The translations under genes were made by a program, and so were the position numbers. A stretch of DNA of 64,000 nucleotides from Bdellovibrionales bacterium (lineage in GTDB: Bacteria > Bdellovibrionota > Bacteriovoracia > Bacteriovoracales > Bacteriovoracaceae): NCBI GenBank assembly GCA_018646675.1, contig JABGUH010000040.1, positions 62,001 through 126,000 of the forward strand, written 5' to 3'. The notes beneath the pieces were generated by a model. It did not search any database, was not told where the DNA came from, and saw only the letters and a list, made by a program, of their open reading frames with translations. Shown here in pieces: positions 36,099 to 44,699 of the stretch (position 1 is its first letter; each line of letters opens with the position of its first letter).

Positions 36099-37442
36099 TT
36101 GAGTATTAAAGAACAGGAGAGCACCATTTTGCAAGCACCAAGCAAAAAAAAAGTGATTAGGGCATCGTTACTTAATCCAGTTAGTGATCAGCAAGTCGAT
36201 CTACTGCCTGATACTCTTTTAGTACTGACACCATCAGCTGATGACACCGGTGATAAGATTGAACTAATGGGCAATGAAGAGGAATTAGCTAGTTACCTAC
36301 ACCCAAAAAGCGAATATCAGATAGTTGATCTGCGAAATTATATACTTATTCCGGGATTAATTGACCTTCATTTTCACTGGGTTCAGGATGCAGTCCGATC
36401 TGCCCCCAAAGAGTCACTGCTTGAGTGGTTAAAGAACCATACCTGGCCAACCGAAGCGAAATTTGCCGATCTAGATTATTCCCAACTAAGCGCCGCGAAA
36501 TTCTCCGCTGAATTAATTAAGAATGGAACGATGGCAGGGTGTTGCTACTCTTCAATCCATGACCATACGATTGATCACATTAAGAATAGCTTTGTTGGAG
36601 ATTTTATCGTTGGGACTGTAATCATGACCATCAACTCTCCTGACTATCTGACTCAGGACCCAGATGAAGTGATACGAGTGGTGACTAAACGTTGCCAACA
36701 ACTGCAAGCGGAGTACGCTGTCACACCACGCTTTGCACCGACGGTAGACCCTGCGACCCTAACTGCCATTGGTGAAAGTGCCATGAAGAATGGGTCATTT
36801 ATCCAAACCCATCTTGCAGAAACTAAAGATGAGATTGATTATGTACTCTCAATTTTTCGTCAGTTTCCACTTTTTAGTGATGTTAACAGCTATACCGATA
36901 TCTATCATCGCTGCAAGCTTCTCACTCCGAAAACAATTATGGGACACGCGATCCACTTAGATGAAAGTGAGTGGCAACTGCTGGCCCAAACTGGTACTGC
37001 TATCGCCCACTGTCCAACATCTAATGCCCCACTCAAAGAACTTGGCCTAGGCTCAGGGCTCTTTAACTATCAAATGGCAGATCACTACAATATCAAGTGG
37101 GGTCTCGCCTCCGATATTGGTGCTGGCCCCCACCTCTCAATGTTTGATGTAATTCGCTCTTTCGTAGAGCAAAATAGAAGAGCTGGTCTCAACCCAACTT
37201 ACACTCAAGGACTCTTTCGTAGCACTCTAGCCTCAGCTGAAATAATGGGCCAAAAAGATCTACTGGGTAGCTTCGCTCCTGGGAAATGGGCCAACTGGTT
37301 AATGCTCTCTGGTCCCAACTTAAACTCTAAACTAGATGGAGAGGGAGTTCTATCCAGCTTAATTGGCAATAAGCAGCAATCGCGATCGGACTTCTATCAA
37401 CTGATTCAGGGCCGCTACTACCGTGGAAAGATGATTGGATAA
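36099..37442 (+). CDS. Amidohydrolase, probable guanine deaminase
   Basis: A 447-residue TIM-barrel amidohydrolase. Metal ligands are seen in DLHFHW, IQTHLAE, TIMGHAIHL and ASDIGAG; HCPTSNAPL and the TPRFAPTVD segment (like TPRFSLSCS in GuaD) match guanine deaminase, which converts guanine to xanthine. The exact substrate is inferred. The start TTG at 36099 abuts the divergent nfeD start; TTG 36129, spaced from AGGAG, would be a better-supported start. No purine operon surrounds it. Confidence 0.75.
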   Translation: MSIKEQESTILQAPSKKKVIRASLLNPVSDQQVDLLPDTLLVLTPSADDTGDKIELMGNEEELASYLHPKSEYQIVDLRNYILIPGLIDLHFHWVQDAVRSAPKESLLEWLKNHTWPTEAKFADLDYSQLSAAKFSAELIKNGTMAGCCYSSIHDHTIDHIKNSFVGDFIVGTVIMTINSPDYLTQDPDEVIRVVTKRCQQLQAEYAVTPRFAPTVDPATLTAIGESAMKNGSFIQTHLAETKDEIDYVLSIFRQFPLFSDVNSYTDIYHRCKLLTPKTIMGHAIHLDESEWQLLAQTGTAIAHCPTSNAPLKELGLGSGLFNYQMADHYNIKWGLASDIGAGPHLSMFDVIRSFVEQNRRAGLNPTYTQGLFRSTLASAEIMGQKDLLGSFAPGKWANWLMLSGPNLNSKLDGEGVLSSLIGNKQQSRSDFYQLIQGRYYRGKMIG

Positions 37443-37474
37443 TTTTTTTACTACTTTTAAATAAGATAACGTGG

Positions 37475-37485
37475 CTTGTCACAAG
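37475..37485. promoter_or_regulatory. Short palindrome CTTGTCACAAG upstream of the HTH gene
   Basis: An odd-length palindrome (CTTGT-C-ACAAG) lies ~90 nt before the start of a helix-turn-helix gene. XRE-type regulators commonly bind such sites near their own promoters, so autoregulation is a reasonable guess, no more. Confidence 0.25.
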
Positions 37486-37573
37486 AAGTTTATTTTTTTC
37501 CACCCCTGTATCTTTCCTATTTTGTGAAGTATATTCTTTTGTATTGAACGAGAACATAAGGGAGGATTCGTTA

Positions 37574-37900
37574 ATGCGAAGCTTCATAAATATAGCTAAA
37601 TTGATTCGAAGTAAAAGATTGGGCCATCCTAAGCGATACTCTCAATCTGAACTGTCCCATCTACTTGGTTACAAAAATGGACAATTCATCAGCAATGTTG
37701 AGCGGGCACTTTGTAATATCCCTTTAAAGATGTTGCCAAAGGTTACTGATATTCTGGACATTACTAAAGATGAAATTAAGCAAGCGATCCTAAAAGATCA
37801 TGCCCATACTCTTGATAACTATCTAAATGCAGACACTCCAAAACTATCTCCGACCGCTCAACAAAATAGTGCGGAGGAGTCAATGGTGATTGGGGAGTAG
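37574..37900 (+). CDS. XRE-like helix-turn-helix regulator
   Basis: A 108-residue small DNA-binding protein. I start at ATG 37574 because a GGAGG ribosome site lies 8 nt upstream; the longer frame from 37544 lacks one. Residues ~10-70 form a Cro/C1-type domain (RYSQSELSHLLGYKNGQFISNVERALCNIPLKMLPKVTDIL), with a flexible C-terminus. The target is unknown. It precedes the WaaA-like gene by 20 nt on the same strand. Confidence 0.75.
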   Translation: MRSFINIAKLIRSKRLGHPKRYSQSELSHLLGYKNGQFISNVERALCNIPLKMLPKVTDILDITKDEIKQAILKDHAHTLDNYLNADTPKLSPTAQQNSAEESMVIGE

Positions 37901-37920
37901 CCCTCTACCGAATAACAGCG

Positions 37921-39330
37921 ATGCAACAAAAGTTTAGCAGAGTAACGATTAGTTCTAGTGCCGTTCTATTGGTACATCGATTAATATTGGTTATCAGGAT
38001 CGCTCTTTTTATCCCCTTAAGGATTACTACTCCCCTATCTTGGCAACTGAAAAACCGAAAAAAATTCGAAGATAAAAACCTTAGTGATCCAGCGTCCTGC
38101 TCCTTTAAAATGAGCGGCTTACAGGCGGATGTCACCTTTCACATCTCAAGTGAGGGGGAGCTAGAACAAGTACGTCCATTGATTGACTATTATCTTCAAA
38201 AGGGCAACCGCTTGGAGATCATTTATAGCTCCCCTAGTGTTGAACATCGATGTCAACAGATCTACTCAACTCATCTGGCTCAAATTCGTCTTCTAAGACT
38301 TCCACTGCTCTCATACTTCCCTGTTTCATGGTGGGGCGGTCAATCTCTGGCCGATTGGATATCGTCTAACAAGCTAATCATGTGCCGATACGATTTTTAC
38401 TCCGAACTGCTGCTATTCATGCAACGTTCAACTATAACCACAATATTAGTCTCTGCCACCCTCAAAGGAAAAATTCATAAATTACAAAAGAGAGAGTACT
38501 GGTGGTGGAGAGTATACTGGCGCGGAATCTATTCCCAGTTCTCTCGCATTATTGTAGCAACTCCTCAAGATGAAGAGTATTTTTATCAGCTTGGTATCAC
38601 TACACACCCACTCCAGAACTTTGATTTTCGTATCATACAGGTCGCCTCTAGAATTATGAACTCTGCAAGCACAATAAAGAAGACCCCAATGCAAAGCTTG
38701 ATTGAATATTTGGAGCAGAGTATCCCACATGAACAAAGAGTGTTAGTGGGTAGTGCTTGGCCGATAGAGATGGATATTCTCGCTTCACGCCCATTAGTGG
38801 AGCAGATTATTGCCGGCAACTTACAGCTAACCATTGCTCCTCATAATTTGTCCTCCGAATCGATTACAACAATTATCAACTCAATACGAACATATTTAGG
38901 TCCTGAAAATCCTATCTATATATTTACCCCACAAATGTCCGAGCAAGAGCAACACTCCGTTATACAACAGTTGCAAGATAGACCTGGCCCAGTTATCACT
39001 ACCGTGCCTGCAATTTTATGCGAACTATATATCTACTACGGCCATGTTTTAGTTGGAGGAGGACATGGAAGATCTATCCACTCCCTACTGGAACCATATT
39101 TAGCTGGAGCGAACCTTTTTTGCGGACCTAAGACATTTCGCTCTACTGAGTACGATATTGTAAAAAAACACTCATCCCCCTTTATAACTGTTGTCGATTC
39201 CCTACCAGACTTCTATCATTTGCTTAAACCGATTCTAATCCGAAACTCAGATAGAGCTTTTCGACAGGAACTAATCTGCCAACACCAAGAAAAATTCCCA
39301 CTGATCGCGGCAGAATTTTTAGGAGAGTAG
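37921..39330 (+). CDS. WaaA-like KDO transferase (divergent)
   Basis: A 469-residue inner-membrane-anchored glycosyltransferase-B protein. The N-terminal span is residues ~13-33. HISSEGELEQVRPLI matches the WaaA acceptor-side motif (HSVSVGE in E. coli). The second domain holds ILVGSAWPIEMD, YIYYGHVLVGGGHGRSIHSLLEPYLAGANLFCGP, the typical GG.G...H..LEP..G signature. WaaA attaches KDO to lipid A. The divergence leaves open a related sugar or a KDO-like acid. It is followed directly by an unknown gene, GTG at 39331, with no gap. Confidence 0.78.
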   Translation: MQQKFSRVTISSSAVLLVHRLILVIRIALFIPLRITTPLSWQLKNRKKFEDKNLSDPASCSFKMSGLQADVTFHISSEGELEQVRPLIDYYLQKGNRLEIIYSSPSVEHRCQQIYSTHLAQIRLLRLPLLSYFPVSWWGGQSLADWISSNKLIMCRYDFYSELLLFMQRSTITTILVSATLKGKIHKLQKREYWWWRVYWRGIYSQFSRIIVATPQDEEYFYQLGITTHPLQNFDFRIIQVASRIMNSASTIKKTPMQSLIEYLEQSIPHEQRVLVGSAWPIEMDILASRPLVEQIIAGNLQLTIAPHNLSSESITTIINSIRTYLGPENPIYIFTPQMSEQEQHSVIQQLQDRPGPVITTVPAILCELYIYYGHVLVGGGHGRSIHSLLEPYLAGANLFCGPKTFRSTEYDIVKKHSSPFITVVDSLPDFYHLLKPILIRNSDRAFRQELICQHQEKFPLIAAEFLGE

Positions 39331-40716
39331 GTGTTATCAAAAAAAATTGATCACATGGTCGCTGGTTGTAACTATCTCTCCCTTATATTTGGCTTGGTTG
39401 CACTGGATCGAGAGCAGAGCTGCTTGATTCTCGATGACACTCGTTTTGGACTTGACGAGGAGAACCTTACCTCAATCGACCAGATTAAAGTTGAGCTACT
39501 ACGCACGATTGGAGAAAAGTATGCGCTGGCCCCCCTGCAGAACATAGAACGATACCTTGTTCCCCATCCACTATATATTCTGCAAAATAACATGCATCTA
39601 CGACTAGGAAGAACTCCCTGGGAGAACATTCAAGAGATCCGGCGTAAAATCAGCTCTATTATAAAATGGCCCTCTGCCTCTCTTCCAACAGAGCAAGAGG
39701 GAGATGAGCAGAATTTTAATCGTATCTATATTGAGATTGCCGACCTTGCCGCCAAACAGATTTTCAGTAAATCGGAAAGAGACGGTGATAACAATCACCT
39801 CTCTACCCTACTGACAAATCCTGATCTCCCTTTCGGCAGAGAAGTGGCCAAGCTGGAAAAAGCAATCATGCATTATGGAATGGATTGGCTAAACTATGGA
39901 CAATTTGCCAGCTTGATAAACTCAACATCTTCACATCTTATGGGCATGCCACTCTATCCACCCCATAGAGACAACCAAACAATAAGAATCTTACACGCTT
40001 ACGCTCTACTCTCTCCCATCTACCAGCTAGACACCTTATCTCTAACCAATGACCTGATGAAGCAGTTTGTCCTGAGTGGTGGTATTCATAAAAAAAGTAA
40101 AATTAAAAGTAGCGCTATTCATCGTCAACGAGTCTGGGCATTAGAGCTAGATAGCTTTGATGGTCTCTATCATCCAGAATATCTCCACCTTTTTGACAGT
40201 AATCTGAGTCAAACACCTTTCTCCTTTGCCAAAGAGCTACCATCTTACGAGTCAGTAATCGTTTTAAGTCACTATCATGACCTATCAATCAGGCTCCCCC
40301 CCAATGGTGAGCATATTCTCTTGGATCAACTCTCTTGGGATGGGGGTGGCAACTACCCACTAACAACATTAACGTTCCCCACCAATTCATCTATCAAAGC
40401 TTGCTGTTATCTGCCATATCGCAAGGGACGAAAAATAGACTTTATCCAACCAAAGTTGTCGGCCATGCTCGACCAGCTACTCTGGAAAAATTGGGGGATA
40501 CCTTCAAGTAAGCTAAAGTCCCGTTCTATCTCTCCTGCCAAAAAAGCTATTCCCCAACGCCACAAATTTTGCAACGAGTTGCCACAAGTCATTGAGATCT
40601 CACCGGCCAACCTGGTTAAAAGTGATCCCCTAATTAACTGTTTTTATCATGGCCCCTTGGCCAACCTAACTCTTGGCAATACTTCATTACTACTAGAAAC
40701 TCTAACTTCTATATAA
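39331..40716 (+). CDS. Uncharacterised protein, possibly Rossmann-like
   Basis: I do not recognise this 461-residue protein. The N-terminus (HMVAGCNYLSLIFGLVALDRE then SCLILDDTRFG) is reminiscent of a degenerate FAD/NAD-binding strand-helix-strand, without the GxGxxG. No signal or obvious span. The GTG start directly abuts the WaaA-like stop (ATG at 39355 is an alternative), indicating co-translation and a possible shared role in envelope glycans. Confidence 0.6.
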   Translation: MLSKKIDHMVAGCNYLSLIFGLVALDREQSCLILDDTRFGLDEENLTSIDQIKVELLRTIGEKYALAPLQNIERYLVPHPLYILQNNMHLRLGRTPWENIQEIRRKISSIIKWPSASLPTEQEGDEQNFNRIYIEIADLAAKQIFSKSERDGDNNHLSTLLTNPDLPFGREVAKLEKAIMHYGMDWLNYGQFASLINSTSSHLMGMPLYPPHRDNQTIRILHAYALLSPIYQLDTLSLTNDLMKQFVLSGGIHKKSKIKSSAIHRQRVWALELDSFDGLYHPEYLHLFDSNLSQTPFSFAKELPSYESVIVLSHYHDLSIRLPPNGEHILLDQLSWDGGGNYPLTTLTFPTNSSIKACCYLPYRKGRKIDFIQPKLSAMLDQLLWKNWGIPSSKLKSRSISPAKKAIPQRHKFCNELPQVIEISPANLVKSDPLINCFYHGPLANLTLGNTSLLLETLTSI

Positions 40717-40727
40717 CTCGAAGTTAG
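40702..40727. other. Inverted repeat overlapping the end of the unknown gene
   Basis: CTAACTTC (40702-40709) and GAAGTTAG (40720-40727) form an 8-bp stem with a 10-nt loop across the stop codon. No T-run follows, so a true terminator is uncertain. Confidence 0.35.
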
Positions 40728-40850
40728 AATCTGACCAAACTATTACCTTGATTTTACTATTCGAACTGTTCACAATCTAGGTATTATAAAGGTAGTAATT
40801 TATAGTCTAGGGAGTTAAGACTGCCACTTATAACACGAACAGAAAAATTA

Positions 40851-41063
40851 TTGACTGAGCAGGGGCAGACGGCCGTCGAGTATGTGCTGATGCTACTGGT
40901 AGTCTCTGCGCTGGTCAGTGGACTTATGGGACGAGTTCGCGATTGGCTACTGCAGGATATTAAAGATTGTAAACAGAGCTCCAGCTCTCTAACCTGTCGA
41001 GTAAATAATCAATTCACTATGCTAGAAAGAAATAAATTCCGATACTTCCCCCTGCGCCGCTAA
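40851..41063 (+). CDS. Flp/TadE-like prepilin or small type IV pilin-like protein
   Basis: A ~70-residue protein with a class III (prepilin) signal: TEQGQTAVEYVLMLLVVSAL, i.e. a Gly just before a Glu-containing hydrophobic helix, as in Flp pilins and TadE-like pseudopilins. The hydrophobic helix is residues ~9-24. Two later Cys could form a small disulfide. The only start in the annotated frame is TTG; a better ribosome site (AGGGAG, 40809-40814) points to the in-frame CTG at 40821, which would add a basic leader typical of prepilins. No pilus assembly genes lie nearby, so it is an orphan. Confidence 0.6.
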   Translation: MTEQGQTAVEYVLMLLVVSALVSGLMGRVRDWLLQDIKDCKQSSSSLTCRVNNQFTMLERNKFRYFPLRR

Positions 41064-41100
41064 ATTATAACTTCAAGTGCAAATAATGGAGAGATAGAAA

Positions 41101-43290
41101 ATGTCTAACTCAAAAGCAAGAAAACATGCCAAACAAACAGCATCTCACCGAATCCCTTGCGGATTTACACCTAAAGATCAATATACTTCCCATCCAAATA
41201 TTAGCGATTATTTTGGGGCCAACGTCTTCGACTTTAATAAAATGGATAGCATCCCTTCCGCACTAAAAGAGCGAATGATTGAGGTTTCTCAAAGTGGACA
41301 ACAACTCAGCCGTGAACATGCCGAAATTATCGCAAAAGCAGTAACCATTTGGGCAACCAGCAATGGTGCCACCCACTTTTGCCACTGGTTTCAACCTTTG
41401 ACTGGGGGAAGTGCAGAGAAACACGATTCATTTTTATCTTTGAATAGTGAAGGCAAACCGATTAATAAGCTGCACGTGATGCAACTGATCCAAGGAGAGC
41501 CCGATGCCTCATCATTTCCCCATGGTGGCGGACGTAGCACTTTTGAGGCCAGAGGCTACACCTCCTGGGACATCTCCTCACCGATGTTTCTACAAGAAGG
41601 AGAGAGCGGGAAAATCCTCTGCATTCCAACAGCATTTGTCTCCTATACTGGAGAGGCTCTTGATATTAAGACCGGTTTATTACGAAGTAATGCTGTACTA
41701 AGTGCTGAAGTGGTTAAATTTCTACACCAGCTAGGCAAATCTGATGTCGACAAGGTAACAGTAAATTGTGGTGCCGAGCAGGAGTATTTTTTAATTGATA
41801 AATCCTACTATCACTTGCGACCAGATCTAGTGATGGCAGGCTGCACACTATTTGGTTCACTAACCAATCGTAACCAACAGCTAAATGATCACTATTTTGG
41901 CAAAGTACCACACCGAGTTCTAGCCTTTATGCAGGAATTAGACTACGAATTACACCGCATGGGCATTCCTTCAAAAACAAGACATAATGAAGTTGCCCCC
42001 GGCCAATTTGAAATTGCCCCAATATTCTCTAATGCCAACCTATCTGCTGACCACAACCAAATTACCATGGCGCTAATCAAGGATGTAGCAGAGAGACATA
42101 ACTTTGTCGCGCTTCTACATGAAAAACCATTTGCCGGAGTCAATGGAAGTGGTAAACACCTTAATTGGTCAATGTGTGATAATACAGGTCGCAACTTGCT
42201 CTCACCAGGAGATCGCCCTGAAAGCAACTATCGCTTTCTAGCAATTGTGGCAATTATTATTGAAGCAGTCCATCGACATGCAGATGCAATAAGGATGTCG
42301 ATTGCTGTCCATGGTAATGATCATCGTCTTGGTGGAAATGAAGCCCCTCCAGGTATTATCTCCGTATTTCTAGGAGATACTTTGACTAATATCTACCAGG
42401 CAATTATGTCTGGGAAAGACTTCAAATCCAGTGATTTGGGTATGATCGATTTGGGTGCCAATGCTTTAGTCCATGTACCTAAAGATAATACTGATCGGAA
42501 TCGTACCTCCCCCTTTGCATTTACTGGAAATCGTTTTGAGTTTCGCGCCTGTGGTTCTTCGCAAGCCATTGGCTTTCCATTAACTGTCCTAAATAGTGCC
42601 GTTGCAGAAGTATTTCACCAATCAAGCGACCTGCTTCAAGGCTACCTTGCTCAAGGTATGGAGCAGAAACAAGCACTGCTTACGCTAATTAAACATTGGC
42701 ACAAAAATTCATCTGCAGTAGTATTCAATGGTGACGGATATACTGACGAGTGGGCCAAAGAAGCCAAAAAAAGAAAACTTCCCAACATAAAATCAACTCC
42801 AGAAGCGCTACAAATATTGCAAGATAAAAATGCCTCCAAGTTCATGGTAGATATGGGTGTTTTTAACTTTAAAGAACTTGAAATGCGTTTTAATGTTATG
42901 TTGGAACACTATAACCTTCACCGACAGATTGAGATACGTACTCTTTTAGATATGGTTCGACAGTACGTTCTCCCTGCTGCAATTAACTATAAAGGGAAAT
43001 TACTGACCGTTGTCTGTAATGGACAACAGGCAAAAATTAAAACTGAAGTAGAAAAGAAGCTAATTGATACCCTGGAAACTTTAACTACTGATCTATACTT
43101 ACAACACAACAAACTGCAGAAGCTAGAAGATAGATGGAGTGATGACCAGAAAGTTAATGGTGAAATGCTGGCAAATAGTGCGCTGCCGATGATGAGAGAA
43201 CTTGCCTCCAGTTGTAATCAAGTTGAGTCACTGATCCCAGATGATTTGTGGGGAGTACCCAAGTATTACGACCTCCTTTTCATTCGCTAG
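41101..43290 (+). CDS. glnN: Type III glutamine synthetase (GlnN)
   Basis: ATP-dependent ammonia assimilation enzyme. At 729 residues it has the large-subunit length of GSIII, found in many anaerobes and cyanobacteria. Diagnostic features are TFEARGYTSWDISSPMFLQE, the active-site GAEQEYFLIDKSYY, the motif NEVAPGQFEIAPIFSNANLS, HEKPFAGVNGSGKHLNWSM and the NRTSPFAFTGNRFEFRACGS stretch. A ribosome site (GGAG) is in place. No GlnB or nitrogen-regulation gene is adjacent. It ends 8 nt before the murD start. Confidence 0.95.
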   Translation: MSNSKARKHAKQTASHRIPCGFTPKDQYTSHPNISDYFGANVFDFNKMDSIPSALKERMIEVSQSGQQLSREHAEIIAKAVTIWATSNGATHFCHWFQPLTGGSAEKHDSFLSLNSEGKPINKLHVMQLIQGEPDASSFPHGGGRSTFEARGYTSWDISSPMFLQEGESGKILCIPTAFVSYTGEALDIKTGLLRSNAVLSAEVVKFLHQLGKSDVDKVTVNCGAEQEYFLIDKSYYHLRPDLVMAGCTLFGSLTNRNQQLNDHYFGKVPHRVLAFMQELDYELHRMGIPSKTRHNEVAPGQFEIAPIFSNANLSADHNQITMALIKDVAERHNFVALLHEKPFAGVNGSGKHLNWSMCDNTGRNLLSPGDRPESNYRFLAIVAIIIEAVHRHADAIRMSIAVHGNDHRLGGNEAPPGIISVFLGDTLTNIYQAIMSGKDFKSSDLGMIDLGANALVHVPKDNTDRNRTSPFAFTGNRFEFRACGSSQAIGFPLTVLNSAVAEVFHQSSDLLQGYLAQGMEQKQALLTLIKHWHKNSSAVVFNGDGYTDEWAKEAKKRKLPNIKSTPEALQILQDKNASKFMVDMGVFNFKELEMRFNVMLEHYNLHRQIEIRTLLDMVRQYVLPAAINYKGKLLTVVCNGQQAKIKTEVEKKLIDTLETLTTDLYLQHNKLQKLEDRWSDDQKVNGEMLANSALPMMRELASSCNQVESLIPDDLWGVPKYYDLLFIR

Positions 43291-43298
43291 GAAATCTT

Positions 43299-44699
43299 AT
43301 GAATCAGATATCACTAAACCGAGTTACTATTTTTGGGCCGGCCCGCTCTGGTTATTCCGCTTTGCGTATGCTGGTTGAACAGCAAATTAGTAATATAACG
43401 ATGATTGGCCAAGGAGAATCTAATCAGTGGCCCAATTGTCAGGAGATCTATCAACTAATTGGCAACGACAACTGTCTAAATCAAGAGAGTAAACAGGCGG
43501 CCAGTGCTATTGCCAGCTCATCTGTAATTATTCTCTCCCCGGGTATCCCCCGCGAGCATCCCCTGCTTCAACAGGCTCTGATAGAGCAGATCCCTGTAAT
43601 TAGCGAAATTGAGCTAACTTATCAACTCCTACCCATCCCCCGACCCAAAATTGTAGCGATAACTGGCACCAATGGAAAAACCACTACGACGACAATTGTC
43701 GGAGAACTCATTGAAGCGACCGGAAAAAGTGTCTTTGTCGGAGGTAATATCGGCATACCGATGGCAGAATATATCGCTAATGGTAAGAGTGCAGAGTACA
43801 TGGTACTAGAACTCTCTAGTTTTCAATTAGAAAGTATCACCACCTTTCACCCCCATGTTGTTCTTTTCTTAAATATTTTCCAAAATCATGGCGAGAGATA
43901 CACAAAAATTGATGACTACTTTAGGGCCAAAACTAATATCGTAAAGAATATGGACGAGAGTGATCACATTATACTACCAAATGACATTGATTTAATTGCA
44001 ACCTGGGGTAAAACCATCTCCCCAACCAAACACTGGTTTACTAATAATAATTTTTCTGCACTGGCCAATAAAATTGAGATAAATTACTCACTGGATAATT
44101 ATCAGCTGGTCGGTGGACATAACATTGTCAACTTATACTGTGCTACTAAGATTCTTGAAGTTCTAGAATTGGATAACACACCAGCACAAAAAGAGAAAAT
44201 CGGCAAAGCAATTAACCTACTAGAAGGTGTCCCTCACCGCCTACAACCAGTAAAACAGGGGCGAGGAGAGTATTTAGCACTCAATGATGCAAAAAGCACG
44301 AACTGGGATGCCACCTTGACCGCCCTAGAGACTCTTGGCACCTTGAAGGATAAAAGCCGAGACCAGGTTTTTCTAATTTTAGGAGGCCAGGGCAGAAATA
44401 AGGGAGACTCTATTTTACCCTACCTTTCCAGGCTAAATTCAAGTGTCACCACAATACTACTAATCGGTGATATGGCACAAATTTTATCTAATGAGATTGG
44501 CGATCAGCTGGCACACAAAGTAGTAGAAACGGTTGAACAGGCAATTTCCTTTCTTGATCAACTCTCCAAAGATGAACAAGCACGGTCAATCCTACTTTTT
44601 TCTCCGGCTTTTCCATCTTTTGACCAGTATAGTAATTATGTAGAAAGAGGAGAGCATTTCATCTCACTATTAGCTTCAGGAGAAAATAAAAATGAGTGA
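43299..44699 (+). CDS. murD: MurD, UDP-N-acetylmuramoylalanine-D-glutamate ligase
   Basis: Cytoplasmic peptidoglycan precursor ligase that adds D-Glu. From ATG 43299 (ribosome site AGGA overlapping the glnN stop) it is 466 residues; the longer frame from 43248 is unsupported. ATP-binding ITGTNGKTTTTTIVGELI, GGNIGIPM, LELSSFQLE and NDAKSTNWDATLTAL are typical Mur ligase motifs. It stands outside any mur/fts cluster, next to glnN and an aminopeptidase P gene that it overlaps by 8 nt. Confidence 0.93.
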   Translation: MNQISLNRVTIFGPARSGYSALRMLVEQQISNITMIGQGESNQWPNCQEIYQLIGNDNCLNQESKQAASAIASSSVIILSPGIPREHPLLQQALIEQIPVISEIELTYQLLPIPRPKIVAITGTNGKTTTTTIVGELIEATGKSVFVGGNIGIPMAEYIANGKSAEYMVLELSSFQLESITTFHPHVVLFLNIFQNHGERYTKIDDYFRAKTNIVKNMDESDHIILPNDIDLIATWGKTISPTKHWFTNNNFSALANKIEINYSLDNYQLVGGHNIVNLYCATKILEVLELDNTPAQKEKIGKAINLLEGVPHRLQPVKQGRGEYLALNDAKSTNWDATLTALETLGTLKDKSRDQVFLILGGQGRNKGDSILPYLSRLNSSVTTILLIGDMAQILSNEIGDQLAHKVVETVEQAISFLDQLSKDEQARSILLFSPAFPSFDQYSNYVERGEHFISLLASGENKNE

